The notes under the pieces are model-generated. The model was not told where the DNA came from, made no database searches, and saw nothing but the letters and a program-made list of their open reading frames with translations. Shown in pieces: positions 15,880 through 24,494 of a stretch of 64,000 nt of DNA (positions within the stretch are counted from its first letter, which is position 1; every line of letters begins with the position of its first letter). Made by a program: the position numbers and the translations under genes. Source of the DNA: an uncultured Campylobacter sp. (GTDB lineage: Bacteria; Campylobacterota; Campylobacteria; Campylobacterales; Campylobacteraceae); the NCBI RefSeq assembly GCF_938045625.1, contig NZ_CALIAV010000055.1:1-64000 (forward strand), given 5' to 3'.

Positions 15880-17370
15880 ATGGACTATGCACGCTATATC
15901 GCCATCGCGCTGTATTTTGGATTTTTGCTTTTCGTAGGGCGATACTCTTATAACAAAAACGCCAATATGGGCGAATATCTGCTCGACAACCGCCGCCTAG
16001 GGCCGGTTGTAACCGCGCTAAGCGCCGGAGCTAGCGATATGAGCGGTTGGATGCTGCTAGGCGTGCCGGGCGCGCTATATGCCACGGGGCTGGCTACGAT
16101 TTGGATGGTTTTGGGGCTTGTTATAGGAGCGTATTGTAATTACCTATTTTTAGCAAAGCGTCTGCGCGTCTATACCGAGGTTGCGAGCGACAGCATCACG
16201 ATTCCCGATTTCTTACAAAACCGCTTCAAAGACGAGACTAAAATTTTACGCATAGTCTCGGGCCTTTTGATCTTGATATTTTTCACGCTTTACGTTAGTA
16301 GCGGCATAATAGCGGGTGGCAAGAGTTTTGAGAGCTTTTTTGGATTAGATTTTAAATTTGGTGCGATTTTTACGCTGGCTATCGTCGTTTTTTACACGTT
16401 TTTCGGCGGTTTTCGCGCGGTTTGTATCACGGACGCGTTTCAGGGCATGCTGATGTTTTTGGTACTTGTCGCCGTACCCGTAGTCGCGTTTTGTAATCTA
16501 AATTTGCCAGACGGTGCTACCTTTTGGAACGAGGTGTCAAAATACGGCAAAAACCACCTAAACGTCTTTTACGATCAGACTTTTTTAAGCATCTTGGGAC
16601 TCATGGCGTGGGGGCTTGGGTACTTCGGACAGCCGCACATCATCGTTAGGTTTATGGCGATACGAAGCTCAAAAGAGCTAGCCCAAGCGCGCCGCATCGG
16701 TATCGGCTGGATGACGATAGGGCTTGCTGGAGCGATGATGAGCGGACTGATCGGCTTTGTGTATTACAGCGAGTTAAATTTGCCTCTGGCTGACCCCGAA
16801 AAGGTCTTTTTGCAGCTTGGCGAAACGCTGTTTCATCCGTTTTTCGTGGGTATTATTATCTCGGCCGTGCTTTCAGCTATCATGAGTACGATTTCTAGTC
16901 AGCTTTTGGTTAGCGCAAGCTCGGTGACGCAGGACTTTGTGTTTGCCTTTTACAAAAAAGAAATTTCGCAAAAAGCCCAGGTCGCAGCCGGCAGATACGC
17001 CGTCGTGGCCGTCGCGCTCGTGGCTACCGCGCTTGCTTTTAGCTTTAACGAAAGCGTGCTAAACGTCGTGGGCTATGCGTGGGCGGGCTTTGGCGCGAGC
17101 TTTGGGCCGGTGCTGCTTTTTAGCCTTTATTGGCGCAGGATGAGCGCGCTGGCGGCGCTTCTAGGCATGATAACGGGCGGAGCGACGGTGATCGCGTGGA
17201 TAGCGCTTGGGCTAAATTCTTACGTTTACGAGATACTGCCTGGCTTTGCGGTCTCTTGCATCGTGATTTATCTAACCAGCCTCTACGGTGACGCGATAGA
17301 TAAGATGAGCAACGAGCCAAACTCGGCCACTGTGCAGGACGAATTTGAAAAAATGAAAACGAGGCTGTAA
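15880..17370 (+). CDS. putP: Sodium/proline symporter
   Basis: A 496-residue sodium:solute symporter with about 13 TM segments. Family features include GASDMSGWMLLGVPGALYATG near residues 50-70, SSGIIAGGKSFES and the QPHIIVRFMAI stretch seen in PutP proteins. The expected role is Na+-coupled proline uptake, an important carbon and nitrogen source for Campylobacter. AGGGAAA lies upstream of the ATG. The stop is immediately followed by the ATG of the DUF2130 gene (no spacer), so both are likely cotranscribed. No putA is in the window. Confidence 0.92.
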   Translation: MDYARYIAIALYFGFLLFVGRYSYNKNANMGEYLLDNRRLGPVVTALSAGASDMSGWMLLGVPGALYATGLATIWMVLGLVIGAYCNYLFLAKRLRVYTEVASDSITIPDFLQNRFKDETKILRIVSGLLILIFFTLYVSSGIIAGGKSFESFFGLDFKFGAIFTLAIVVFYTFFGGFRAVCITDAFQGMLMFLVLVAVPVVAFCNLNLPDGATFWNEVSKYGKNHLNVFYDQTFLSILGLMAWGLGYFGQPHIIVRFMAIRSSKELAQARRIGIGWMTIGLAGAMMSGLIGFVYYSELNLPLADPEKVFLQLGETLFHPFFVGIIISAVLSAIMSTISSQLLVSASSVTQDFVFAFYKKEISQKAQVAAGRYAVVAVALVATALAFSFNESVLNVVGYAWAGFGASFGPVLLFSLYWRRMSALAALLGMITGGATVIAWIALGLNSYVYEILPGFAVSCIVIYLTSLYGDAIDKMSNEPNSATVQDEFEKMKTRL

Positions 17371-18618
17371 ATGCAAAGTAGCGTAAAATGCGGTAACTGC
17401 GGCGCCGAGGTCGATGTAAATTTGGCTCTAAAAACCGAGCTTGAGCTTGAAATGAAGCAAAAAATGGCGGCGGCTAGACGAGAGTTTGATAAAGAGATCG
17501 AGATTAAGAGGGCTGAATACAAGGCGCATTTAGATGCTTTAAACGCGAAGGAGAAAGAATTCGACGCTAAATTTGCCGCAGCCATAAACGCTAAAAAAAC
17601 CGAGCTTGAAAACGAAATAAAAACAAAGCTCGAGGGCGAAAATTTAAACATAGTAAATGCCCTAAAAAACGAGCTTGAAGCAAAGTCAAAGCAGATAAAC
17701 GAGCTAAATTTAAAGACGCTTGAGATAGAAAAACTAAAACGAGAAAAGAGCGAGTTTGAAAGCGCGCTGATGGCTAAAACCGAGGCCGAGCTAAGCAAAC
17801 GCCTAAACGAGGAAAAAGAGCGGCTGGGCAAGGCTCTAGCCGAGCAAAACGAGCTAAAATTTAAGCAAAAAGACGAGCAGCTAGAAGCGCTAAAAAAGCA
17901 GCTAAACGAGGCGCAAAGGCGCATAGAGCAGGGTAGCGAGCAACTACAAGGCGAGACGCAAGAGCTCGCCATCGAGGCGTGGCTACGGGAGAAGTTCGTA
18001 TTTGACACCATAGACGAGGTCAAAAAGGGCGCAAACGGCGCGGACGTGATGCAGATCGTAAATACCCGCGAGGCGCAAAACTGCGGCAAAATCTACTACG
18101 AGAGCAAACGCACGAAAAATTTTTCAAACGAATGGATAGAAAAATTTAAGGCCGATATGCGCGCATCAGGCGCTGACGTCGGAGTGCTAGTTAGCGAGGC
18201 TCGGCCGCGGGAGCTAGAGCGCATGGGGCTGGTTGATGGCGTATGGGTGTGCAACTACGAGGAGTTTAAGGCGCTTTGTTTCGTGCTAAGGCAGGGCGTC
18301 GTAGAGCTAAATTTCGCTAGGAACTCCGCGCAAAATCGCTCAAACAAGATGGAGATGCTCTACTCGTATCTCGTCAGCAATGAGTTTAAGATGCGTATTG
18401 AGGCCATCGTGGAGGGTTTTTCTGCGATGAGCGAGGAGCTAGAGCGCGAGAAAAACGCTATGAAACGCATCTGGAAGAGCCGCGAAAAGCAGATCGAAAA
18501 GGTGCGCGACAACGCGATCGAGATGTTTGGCTCAATAAAGGGGATAGCGGGAAATGCGATAGGGGAGATAAAGACGCTGGAGTTGGGGTTTGATGCGGGA
18601 GATTTTGATTCCCCATAA
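17371..18618 (+). CDS. DUF2130 protein with N-terminal zinc-ribbon-like motif and long coiled coil
   Basis: A 415-residue protein. Residues 1-15 carry CGNCGAEVDVN, half of a zinc-ribbon-like pattern. Residues about 20-200 are a nearly unbroken charged coiled coil. The C-terminal half (about 205-400) is the DUF2130 domain, with EAWLREKFVFDTIDEV and YYESKRTKNFSNEWIEKFKADMR, which resembles a nuclease-like (PD-D/ExK) core. Function is not established; roles in DNA handling have been proposed for such folds. It follows putP without a gap. Confidence 0.85.
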   Translation: MQSSVKCGNCGAEVDVNLALKTELELEMKQKMAAARREFDKEIEIKRAEYKAHLDALNAKEKEFDAKFAAAINAKKTELENEIKTKLEGENLNIVNALKNELEAKSKQINELNLKTLEIEKLKREKSEFESALMAKTEAELSKRLNEEKERLGKALAEQNELKFKQKDEQLEALKKQLNEAQRRIEQGSEQLQGETQELAIEAWLREKFVFDTIDEVKKGANGADVMQIVNTREAQNCGKIYYESKRTKNFSNEWIEKFKADMRASGADVGVLVSEARPRELERMGLVDGVWVCNYEEFKALCFVLRQGVVELNFARNSAQNRSNKMEMLYSYLVSNEFKMRIEAIVEGFSAMSEELEREKNAMKRIWKSREKQIEKVRDNAIEMFGSIKGIAGNAIGEIKTLELGFDAGDFDSP

Positions 18619-18870
18619 ACGGTGGATTTTAGAATAAATTTTTCTGCGCCCCTGCAGTCACGCACGACTAGTCCGCTCCTTTGCGGGCAAGAAAAATTTA
18701 CTTAAACTACGCCTATTCTGTCTGGAATATTTGTCTCATATATTCCTAAATTTGTAAATTTTATCTGCCAAGACCCGTATTTTTAAGGCGCTAAATTTGG
18801 TTTTCAAATTTGACGCTATGTGTTAAATTTCTTAAAAACAAAAATGATTGTCTACGGTTATCTTGTTTCT

Positions 18871-18957
18871 TTGTTAAGGGGGAAGGGGCTTGAATTACGC
18901 TCTGCTAGCAGTTGCGAGGCAAAGCCGAAGCAAAAGAGCTCCCTTCCTCCTTAACAA
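18871..18957. repeat. Long inverted repeat
   Basis: The left arm 18871-18888 (TTGTTAAGGGGGAAGGGG) pairs with the right arm 18939-18957 with two mismatches, across a loop of about 50 bases. It is GC-rich and has no T-tract, unlike a terminator. Confidence 0.6.
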
Positions 18958-19139
18958 TCCCCCAACCCCTACGACGTGAGAGGTGGCGACATAGCTTTGC
19001 TGACGCAAAGCGTCGTTAGGTTTTTAAATTCGCAAATTTGCGTCTGCTATAAATTAAAAAGATGTGTAGCGCGTAAGCGCCAAATCTAGACCTACACGCA
19101 GTGCAGCAACTTCTAACGTGCAGTGGGGCTGGAGAGGGC

Positions 19140-19190
19140 TTTGGAGAGGAAGGGGCGACGCTTCGTAAGTAGAACCCCTTCCTCTCCAAA
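19140..19190. repeat. Perfect 16-bp inverted repeat
   Basis: TTTGGAGAGGAAGGGG (19140-19155) and CCCCTTCCTCTCCAAA (19175-19190) are exact reverse complements separated by 19 bases. No T-run follows on either strand. It shares its core with the repeat at 18871-18957. Confidence 0.7.
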
Positions 19191-19375
19191 AGAAAGGAAA
19201 AATTGGAAATAAAAATGGGGCTCTTTTGCATCGTTACACTCACAACTGCGAAGCAAAGCGTAGTTTAAAACCCCTCAACATAAAAGCAAAACAGCATCAA
19301 ATTTAGCTAACTCAAATTTTACGTCTTAAAGATGCGGGGCTAGGCGAGTAAAATTTTTCAAGTTTTCTCTCAAAT

Positions 19376-20240
19376 TTAGCTCGCATCGACATAAATTTGA
19401 TATTTGCCGCAGCGGGCGCAACGAAACAGATAGCCCGCCATATCGCCTCCTGCGACTAGGTAGTCACGCACGTCCTCTACTGCAAATTCCCCGCGCAAGG
19501 CGTAGTCTGCAAACACCCCCTCCGCTATGCCCATCTCCTGCAGCTCCTTCGTGCCCACATCGCCCAAAAACTCGCAGTAATCGTCGCAACACGTGAGCCA
19601 ATGCGCCCCCTGTCAGCTAAAATACCCCGGCGTCCTTTGAAACAACTCCTCGGTTTTGCCATGCGCGTCCGCAGCGCCGTCCGGCAGAGGGTCGGCGTCC
19701 TGGATGAAGCCGGCGTCAAATTTCGCCGCAGCCGCGCCGCTAGCGATGCAGTGCGGACAGAGGTAGTTCACGTCCTCCACACTGTAAACGCTACCGCAAT
19801 AATACACGTCAGTCGCCTGCTCGCAGCATTCGCAAACCACGCTCACATCGTCCTTGAATACGCCTGTTTTGAAGGGATCCGGGTGGTAGCGAAAATGAGG
19901 CAGGCTTTTTAGTTTTCTACTTTGGTGCGCCGCCTCGCTAGCGGTTTTAGGGCGCTTTATCGCTCCCGCGTCGCCGTTTTGCGCATACTGCTTTAGATAG
20001 CCGAGCTTTTTGAGTTGCTTTTTGTCCTTCGGATCGCAAATTTTGGCTAAAAGCTCGCAAGCGCTCTTTTTAAGCCCTAGTAGCTCATAAACGTCCACGA
20101 GCACGAGCTTTGCCTCTTTTTTATCGCATTTTTCGAGCTCGTCTTTGAACTCGTACAGCGCCAAAATACTCGCCGCGCCGCCGTCTGAATCCCAAAAACG
20201 CCTTTTGAAGCGCGATATATTTTTCTCTAAGCTTATCCAT
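19376..20240 (-). pseudogene. CbrC/UPF0167-family gene broken by a frameshift and an in-frame TGA
   Basis: On the minus strand an ATG with a good ribosome binding site (GGGGAG) at 20240 encodes MDKLREKYIAL and then goes out of frame. The correct frame resumes as KRRFWDSDGGASILALYEFK at about 20207, consistent with one extra base. The frame then runs through the CbrC signature PHFRYHPDPFKTGVF, CECCEQ and LCPHCIASG until TGA at 19613-19615, after RTPGYFS. In-frame sequence continues beyond it (QGAHWLTCCDDYCEFLG) to 19376. The TGA stands where the family has a conserved Trp. Two lesions mean the protein is probably not made whole. Confidence 0.85.
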
Positions 20241-20321
20241 TTTCTCCCCTCAAATTTGCGGTTGCGGGTGGGATTATCCTTTAAATTTTACTGAGCGGGC
20301 ATGCTATTTTTGGATCAAATT

Positions 20322-20738
20322 TTACTCAGCGCAGATTGCTTTTAGCTTTGCTAAATCTAAGATCAAACTATGCGAAAACGCGTCTATCACGACTCCGGCG
20401 TATTTGCCATCAGCGCTTTCTAGCATCGCGGCGTAGTCTTTTAGGCGCAGATTTATCGCCTCCTGTTCGGCGTCGTTTCGCCATCTCATCATCTCTGCTC
20501 TGCTGGAAAATGCCGGGAAATAGCTAAGCCCGCTCCCCTCGTCTTCTAATAGGACAAATTTGATATTTGAGCCCTCTTCTTCGTAAACCGCGCTACCATC
20601 GGGTTTTGCTAGGGCTTGGTTTATGAGCACGGGGGCTAAAAACTCTGCTTTTTTTAGCGCTGCTATTAGCGCCTTTTCGCTCTGCTCGCCGCCGTCTAGT
20701 AAAAACGCGTCTATGAAATCACTTAAATTTTCGTTCAT
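20322..20738 (-). CDS. SseB-family protein
   Basis: A 138-residue acidic protein resembling the SseB N-terminal domain: an N-terminal helical part, then FLAPVLI, a beta region KFVLLEDEGSGLSYFPAFSSRAEM (the LPVFTS-type motif of SseB domains) and AGVVIDAFSHSLILD near the C terminus. SseB-like proteins are widespread and mostly of unknown function; the link to type III secretion in the name does not apply here. It follows the pseudogene's promoter side on the same strand. Confidence 0.7.
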   Translation of the reverse strand: MNENLSDFIDAFLLDGGEQSEKALIAALKKAEFLAPVLINQALAKPDGSAVYEEEGSNIKFVLLEDEGSGLSYFPAFSSRAEMMRWRNDAEQEAINLRLKDYAAMLESADGKYAGVVIDAFSHSLILDLAKLKAICAE

Positions 20739-20821
20739 CTTTTGCCTTGGATTAAATTTGGCATATTATACATTTTTGCGTTTTTAAATCAAAATTTAGC
20801 AGTAAATAAGCTTTGCGTTGC

Positions 20822-20827
20822 TATAAT
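20822..20827 (+). promoter_or_regulatory. Probable -10 box for the tRNA gene
   Basis: TATAAT lies 22 bp upstream of the 5' end of the tRNA, in an AT-rich spacer. Confidence 0.55.
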
Positions 20828-20848
20828 CACAACCTCACTTCAGCTGGC

Positions 20849-20925
20849 GGGTTCATAGCTCAGTTGGTTAGAGCATCCGGCTCATAACCGGATGGTCCCA
20901 GGTTCGAGTCCTGGTGAACCCACCA
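20849..20925 (+). tRNA. tRNA with CAT anticodon (elongator Met, possibly Ile2)
   Basis: A 77-base tRNA including an encoded CCA. The acceptor stem GGGTTCA pairs with TGAACCC. The D-arm, the anticodon stem TCCGG/CCGGA with loop CTCATAA, and the T-arm CCAGG/CCTGG are all intact. G1-C72 excludes initiator tRNA. A CAT anticodon is shared by elongator Met and by the lysidine-modified Ile2 tRNA; the sequence alone does not settle which. Confidence 0.95.
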
Positions 20926-21171
20926 CTTCAATTCATCTTTATCAAATACTTTAAAGTACATCGTCTGATTATATTATAAGTTTGTTCGGTACATATAAAA
21001 CATTTTTAGGTTTGTGCTTGCACGATCGGGGCAGGCTGTCAAAAAACGTCGCTAATAAAGTGACCTAACAACAAATGCGGTTAATATTTAAAAACTTCAA
21101 ATTCTATTTGGGATTTGATTGAAAATTATTTCAATCAAAATTCACGTATGTATTTAGTAAAGTTTTTATGT

Positions 21172-22278
21172 TTAAATTTTAAATTTAACCAACCTATACG
21201 TCGGATCAAACCTAAACGCAAGCAAATTTTGCAAAATCCCAAAAAGGCACATAAAAGTAACGAAGCTACTGCCACCGTAGCTGTAAAACGGCAGCGGAAT
21301 GCCCACCACAGGCGCAAAGCCGATCGTCATCATGATATTTATACTCACGTAGATAAAGATAAGTATCCCGATCCCCGACGCCATCGTCTGCGTAAAATAA
21401 TCATCCTTTAGCCCGTAGTTTAGGCTGAGCAGATGAGCTATCAGCGCGCCGTAAAAACTAAGTAGCGCGAGCCCTCCGTAAAATCCGTATCGCTCTATCG
21501 TGTACGCGAAAATAAAATCGCTAGTAGAAATCGGCAAAAATTTAAAGTGCGTCTGCGTAGCTTCGTCTTTTGGCTTGCCCTTTAGTCCGCCGCTACCGAT
21601 AGCGATGATACTCTGGCGCACGTGATAGTTGGACTCTTCGCTTAAAAAATCGGTAATACGCTTTTTTTGATAATCGTGTAAATTTTCGTAGATCACAGGC
21701 GCAGAGAGCAAAACCCCGGCAAATATTACGACCCAAATTTTTTTATTTACTCCGATGATAAAAAGCACGGCGTAGCCCACGATAAGCAGTATCAGCGCGG
21801 TGCCCAGATCGGGCTCTTTTAAAATCAGCACGAAAGGCAAAAGGATATAAAGGCTAAGACGTAAAAAGTCCTTGAGACCGTAGCCGTTTTCTTCTGGCGG
21901 GCGCTGTTTGATGAGGTAGCCTAACATCAAAAGAAGCGCCGGCTTCATGATCTCTGAGGGCTGAAGCGTAAAGTGGATAAAAGGAAACTCGAGCCATCTT
22001 TTTGCGCCCAGTTTACTGGTGCCAAACAAATCTACGCTAATAAGCAACACGATACAAATCCAGTAAAATAGCGGTATGAGCCAGGCGATCTTGCGAATGG
22101 GAAGCAAAAAGAAAAATAAAAACAATGCTAAACCGACGCCAAAATATACAAGCTGCTTGCCAGCCAGGATAGAATTTGCCTCAGAAACCAAAATGTATGA
22201 TAAAATAATAATAGGAAGTATCAAAAACGGCTGAACGAAGTCAAAATGGGTTAAAATTCGCCTATCGAGTCTTATCAA
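21172..22278 (-). CDS. rodA: Rod-shape SEDS peptidoglycan polymerase
   Basis: A 368-residue protein of the FtsW/RodA/SpoVE family with about ten TM segments. Signature stretches are KLGAKRWLEFPFIHFTLQPSEIMKPALLL, with the catalytic-region LQPSE, and GIPLPFYSYGGSSF near the C terminus. RodA polymerises glycan strands with PBP2; that partner, mrdA, is at 52425-54269. It is divergent from rluA, with only about 50 bp between starts, which must contain both promoters. Confidence 0.95.
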   Translation of the reverse strand: MIRLDRRILTHFDFVQPFLILPIIILSYILVSEANSILAGKQLVYFGVGLALFLFFFLLPIRKIAWLIPLFYWICIVLLISVDLFGTSKLGAKRWLEFPFIHFTLQPSEIMKPALLLMLGYLIKQRPPEENGYGLKDFLRLSLYILLPFVLILKEPDLGTALILLIVGYAVLFIIGVNKKIWVVIFAGVLLSAPVIYENLHDYQKKRITDFLSEESNYHVRQSIIAIGSGGLKGKPKDEATQTHFKFLPISTSDFIFAYTIERYGFYGGLALLSFYGALIAHLLSLNYGLKDDYFTQTMASGIGILIFIYVSINIMMTIGFAPVVGIPLPFYSYGGSSFVTFMCLFGILQNLLAFRFDPTYRLVKFKI

Positions 22279-22330
22279 AAATTTGCCTTTTTTGAGCGAT
22301 TATAGCATTTTAAAGGAAACAAATCTAAAA

Positions 22331-23347
22331 ATGACGGAAAAAGAGATCAAAATTTTAGACGGCGTGCAGACGAGGGCGGATGCGTTTTTGGCCGCTGAGC
22401 TAAACGTCGCTAGAAATCAAGCGCTAAATTTGATAAAAAGCGGGTCGGTTAGCCTAAACGGCAAGCCGCTAAACAAGCCTTCCGTAAAGCTAAATTTGGG
22501 CGATGTTTTGAGGATCAAATTTGAGCAAAGCGAGCCTGATACGACTAAATTTGAAGCGGAATTTGAAGTGCCGATCATCTACGAGGATGAGGATTTGCTC
22601 GTGCTAAATAAACCGGCAAATTTAGTCGTCCATCCCGCTCCTAGCGTCAAGGAGCCCACGCTTGTGGACTGGCTGGGAGCAAAGGGATTTTTGCTGTCAA
22701 ATTTAAGCGGGCAAAGTAGGGCGGGCATCGTGCACAGGCTAGATAAAGGCACTAGCGGAGCTATCGTCGTGGCTAAAAATAACGCCGCTCACGCCGCGCT
22801 CTCAAAACAGCTAAGCGACAAAAGCATGGGGCGCATATATCTAGCGCTAACCGATATGCCGCTCAAGCAAAACTGCATCGTCGAGCGAGCTATCGGACGA
22901 AACCCCGCTAACCGCCTAAAAAAGGCGATCGTTTCGGACGGCCGCGCGGCAAAAAGCGCCTTTGCGAATTTACTTTTTAGCGAATTTGACGGCCCCGTGC
23001 GGGACAAAAACGCGGGCGTAAATTTGATCGCGGCAAAGCTTTTTACAGGCAGGACTCATCAGATCAGAGTGCATCTAGCTAGCCTAAACCGCCATATTTT
23101 GGGCGATGCTTTATACGGTTTTAAGAGCGAAAAGGATAAAATCGGCCGAGTAATGCTTCACGCCTACGGGCTATATTTCACGCATCCGCGCACGGGCGAG
23201 CAAATGAGCTTCGTAGCGCCAGTCTGGGATGATTTTAGTGAAATTTTACTTAGCAAATTTAGCAAGGAGAATATAGATGAAAAGATTGATTTTATGGGGC
23301 TTAGCGAGCTCTTTAGCCATTGTGATGAGTGGATGCGTATCCTCTAG
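22331..23347 (+). CDS. RluA-family 23S rRNA pseudouridine synthase
   Basis: A 338-residue enzyme from the ATG at 22331, chosen because AAAGGAA precedes it; an upstream TTG would add 16 residues and is not needed. An S4 RNA-binding domain (about 10-70, ARNQALNLIKSGSVSLNGKP) is followed by the catalytic domain with GIVHRLDKGTSGAIVVAK, whose Asp is the catalytic residue. RluD-type enzymes modify helix 69 of 23S rRNA. The gene overlaps the start of flpA by 71 bp in another frame, which is unusually long. Confidence 0.92.
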   Translation: MTEKEIKILDGVQTRADAFLAAELNVARNQALNLIKSGSVSLNGKPLNKPSVKLNLGDVLRIKFEQSEPDTTKFEAEFEVPIIYEDEDLLVLNKPANLVVHPAPSVKEPTLVDWLGAKGFLLSNLSGQSRAGIVHRLDKGTSGAIVVAKNNAAHAALSKQLSDKSMGRIYLALTDMPLKQNCIVERAIGRNPANRLKKAIVSDGRAAKSAFANLLFSEFDGPVRDKNAGVNLIAAKLFTGRTHQIRVHLASLNRHILGDALYGFKSEKDKIGRVMLHAYGLYFTHPRTGEQMSFVAPVWDDFSEILLSKFSKENIDEKIDFMGLSELFSHCDEWMRIL

Positions 23348-24494
23348 CGGCCCTGCGCAAGTAAATCCGAATTTGCCGACCGTCCAGAGCCTAAAAACCA
23401 TCAGCGATATGACCGAAGTTGGCTTTGAGTGGACGCCGACTCCGACATCAAACGTCGCGGGCTACTATCTATACCGCTCAAATCCAAACGAAAATAACGG
23501 CAAAATGAAGGTCGTAGCCGACATAAAAGACCGCTTTGCCAGCCACTACGTGGACGCAAATTTAGCTCCGGAGACAACATATACCTACGAGATGAGAACG
23601 TACAACGTGAGCAAGCAAATTTCAGGCCCAGGCATGATCGTTAGCGCCACTACTAAGGCGCTTATGGATTCCGTGCCTTTTGTTAGAGCGCTTACGAATT
23701 TACCCGAGCGCGTGAAACTCATCTGGAGACCTCATCCAGACCTTCGCGTGGCGTCTTACGTCGTCGAAAAAGCCGATATAAATAAAGAAAACTGGAGGCA
23801 AATCGCCGAGGTAAAAGGCAGACTAAACGCCGAATATATCGATGATGATGTGAAGCCTGGCAGAAGCTACAAATATAGAGTTTTCGTAAAAACTACCAGT
23901 GGAACGATCTCAAAACCTAGCGAGATCGTGGACTCTACGACAAAGCAGCTACCAAGCGAGGTCGTAAATGCGCAGGCTACTAAAGACGTGCCTAAAAAGA
24001 TTATTTTGACGTGGGATAGCGTGGCTAGCGACGACTTTGGCTACTATAAAATTTACAGCGCGTCAAGCAAATTTATGCCGTATACATACCTAGTGAAAAC
24101 CACGTCTAATAGCTACGAGGATCTCATAAACGAAAACGGCGCGACTAGGTACTATAAAATCACCATCGTCGATAAAGACGGCTTAGAGTCTAAAAAGCCT
24201 AGCGAGCCTATCATCGGTATGACGCTAGGAGCTATCGACGCGCCGGTCGTATCCTCTATCGTGGCCGACAGCACGGCGGTTAAGCTAGCGTGGAATGCCT
24301 CTGATAAGGCTAGAAGCTTTACTGTTATAAGAGACGGCGGCGGAAGCGAGCAGAAATTTACAAATATAACGGGCAATGAATTTGTCGATAATAGCGTTGC
24401 TTACGGGCAAAAATATAGCTACAAAGTTATCGCCGTGGATGAATACGGCATAAGCTCCGACGCTTCTGCTAAAGCCGAGATAGCCGTCGAATAA
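23277..24494 (+). CDS. flpA: FlpA-like fibronectin type III domain lipoprotein
   Basis: A 405-residue lipoprotein with signal peptide and lipobox VMSGC (Cys19). It carries tandem fibronectin type III-like repeats, each with the YxYxxR/K pattern (TTYTYEMRTYNVS, RSYKYRVFVKTTS, RYYKITIVDKDG and KYSYKVIAVDEYG), so about four repeats. In C. jejuni, FlpA is a surface adhesin that binds host fibronectin, and I recall the same neighbours (rluA-type gene, trmB). AAGGAG precedes the ATG inside the end of rluA. Adhesin function here is inferred from homology and context. Confidence 0.85.
   Translation: MKRLILWGLASSLAIVMSGCVSSSGPAQVNPNLPTVQSLKTISDMTEVGFEWTPTPTSNVAGYYLYRSNPNENNGKMKVVADIKDRFASHYVDANLAPETTYTYEMRTYNVSKQISGPGMIVSATTKALMDSVPFVRALTNLPERVKLIWRPHPDLRVASYVVEKADINKENWRQIAEVKGRLNAEYIDDDVKPGRSYKYRVFVKTTSGTISKPSEIVDSTTKQLPSEVVNAQATKDVPKKIILTWDSVASDDFGYYKIYSASSKFMPYTYLVKTTSNSYEDLINENGATRYYKITIVDKDGLESKKPSEPIIGMTLGAIDAPVVSSIVADSTAVKLAWNASDKARSFTVIRDGGGSEQKFTNITGNEFVDNSVAYGQKYSYKVIAVDEYGISSDASAKAEIAVE

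Larger units (their letters stand above)
18619..19375. other. Noncoding region with several strong hairpins
   Basis: About 757 bp without a credible gene, between the DUF2130 gene and the CbrC-family pseudogene. It holds inverted repeats at 18871-18957 and 19140-19190 that share an AGGAAGGGG core, and a smaller stem GCTTTGC/GCAAAGC at 18994-19011 with a T-run about 10 bp later. A short ORF at 19016-19243 on the minus strand has no homology that I recognise and overlaps the hairpins. The region may encode a structured RNA or be a repeated intergenic element. Confidence 0.55.

Noticed and set aside
19140..19190. Intrinsic terminator
   Set aside because: The stem is perfect and GC-rich, but no T-run follows on either strand.
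19613..19615. In-frame TGA as a selenocysteine codon in the CbrC-family gene
   Set aside because: No convincing SECIS stem follows, the family has a Trp there, and a second lesion near 20207 already breaks the gene.
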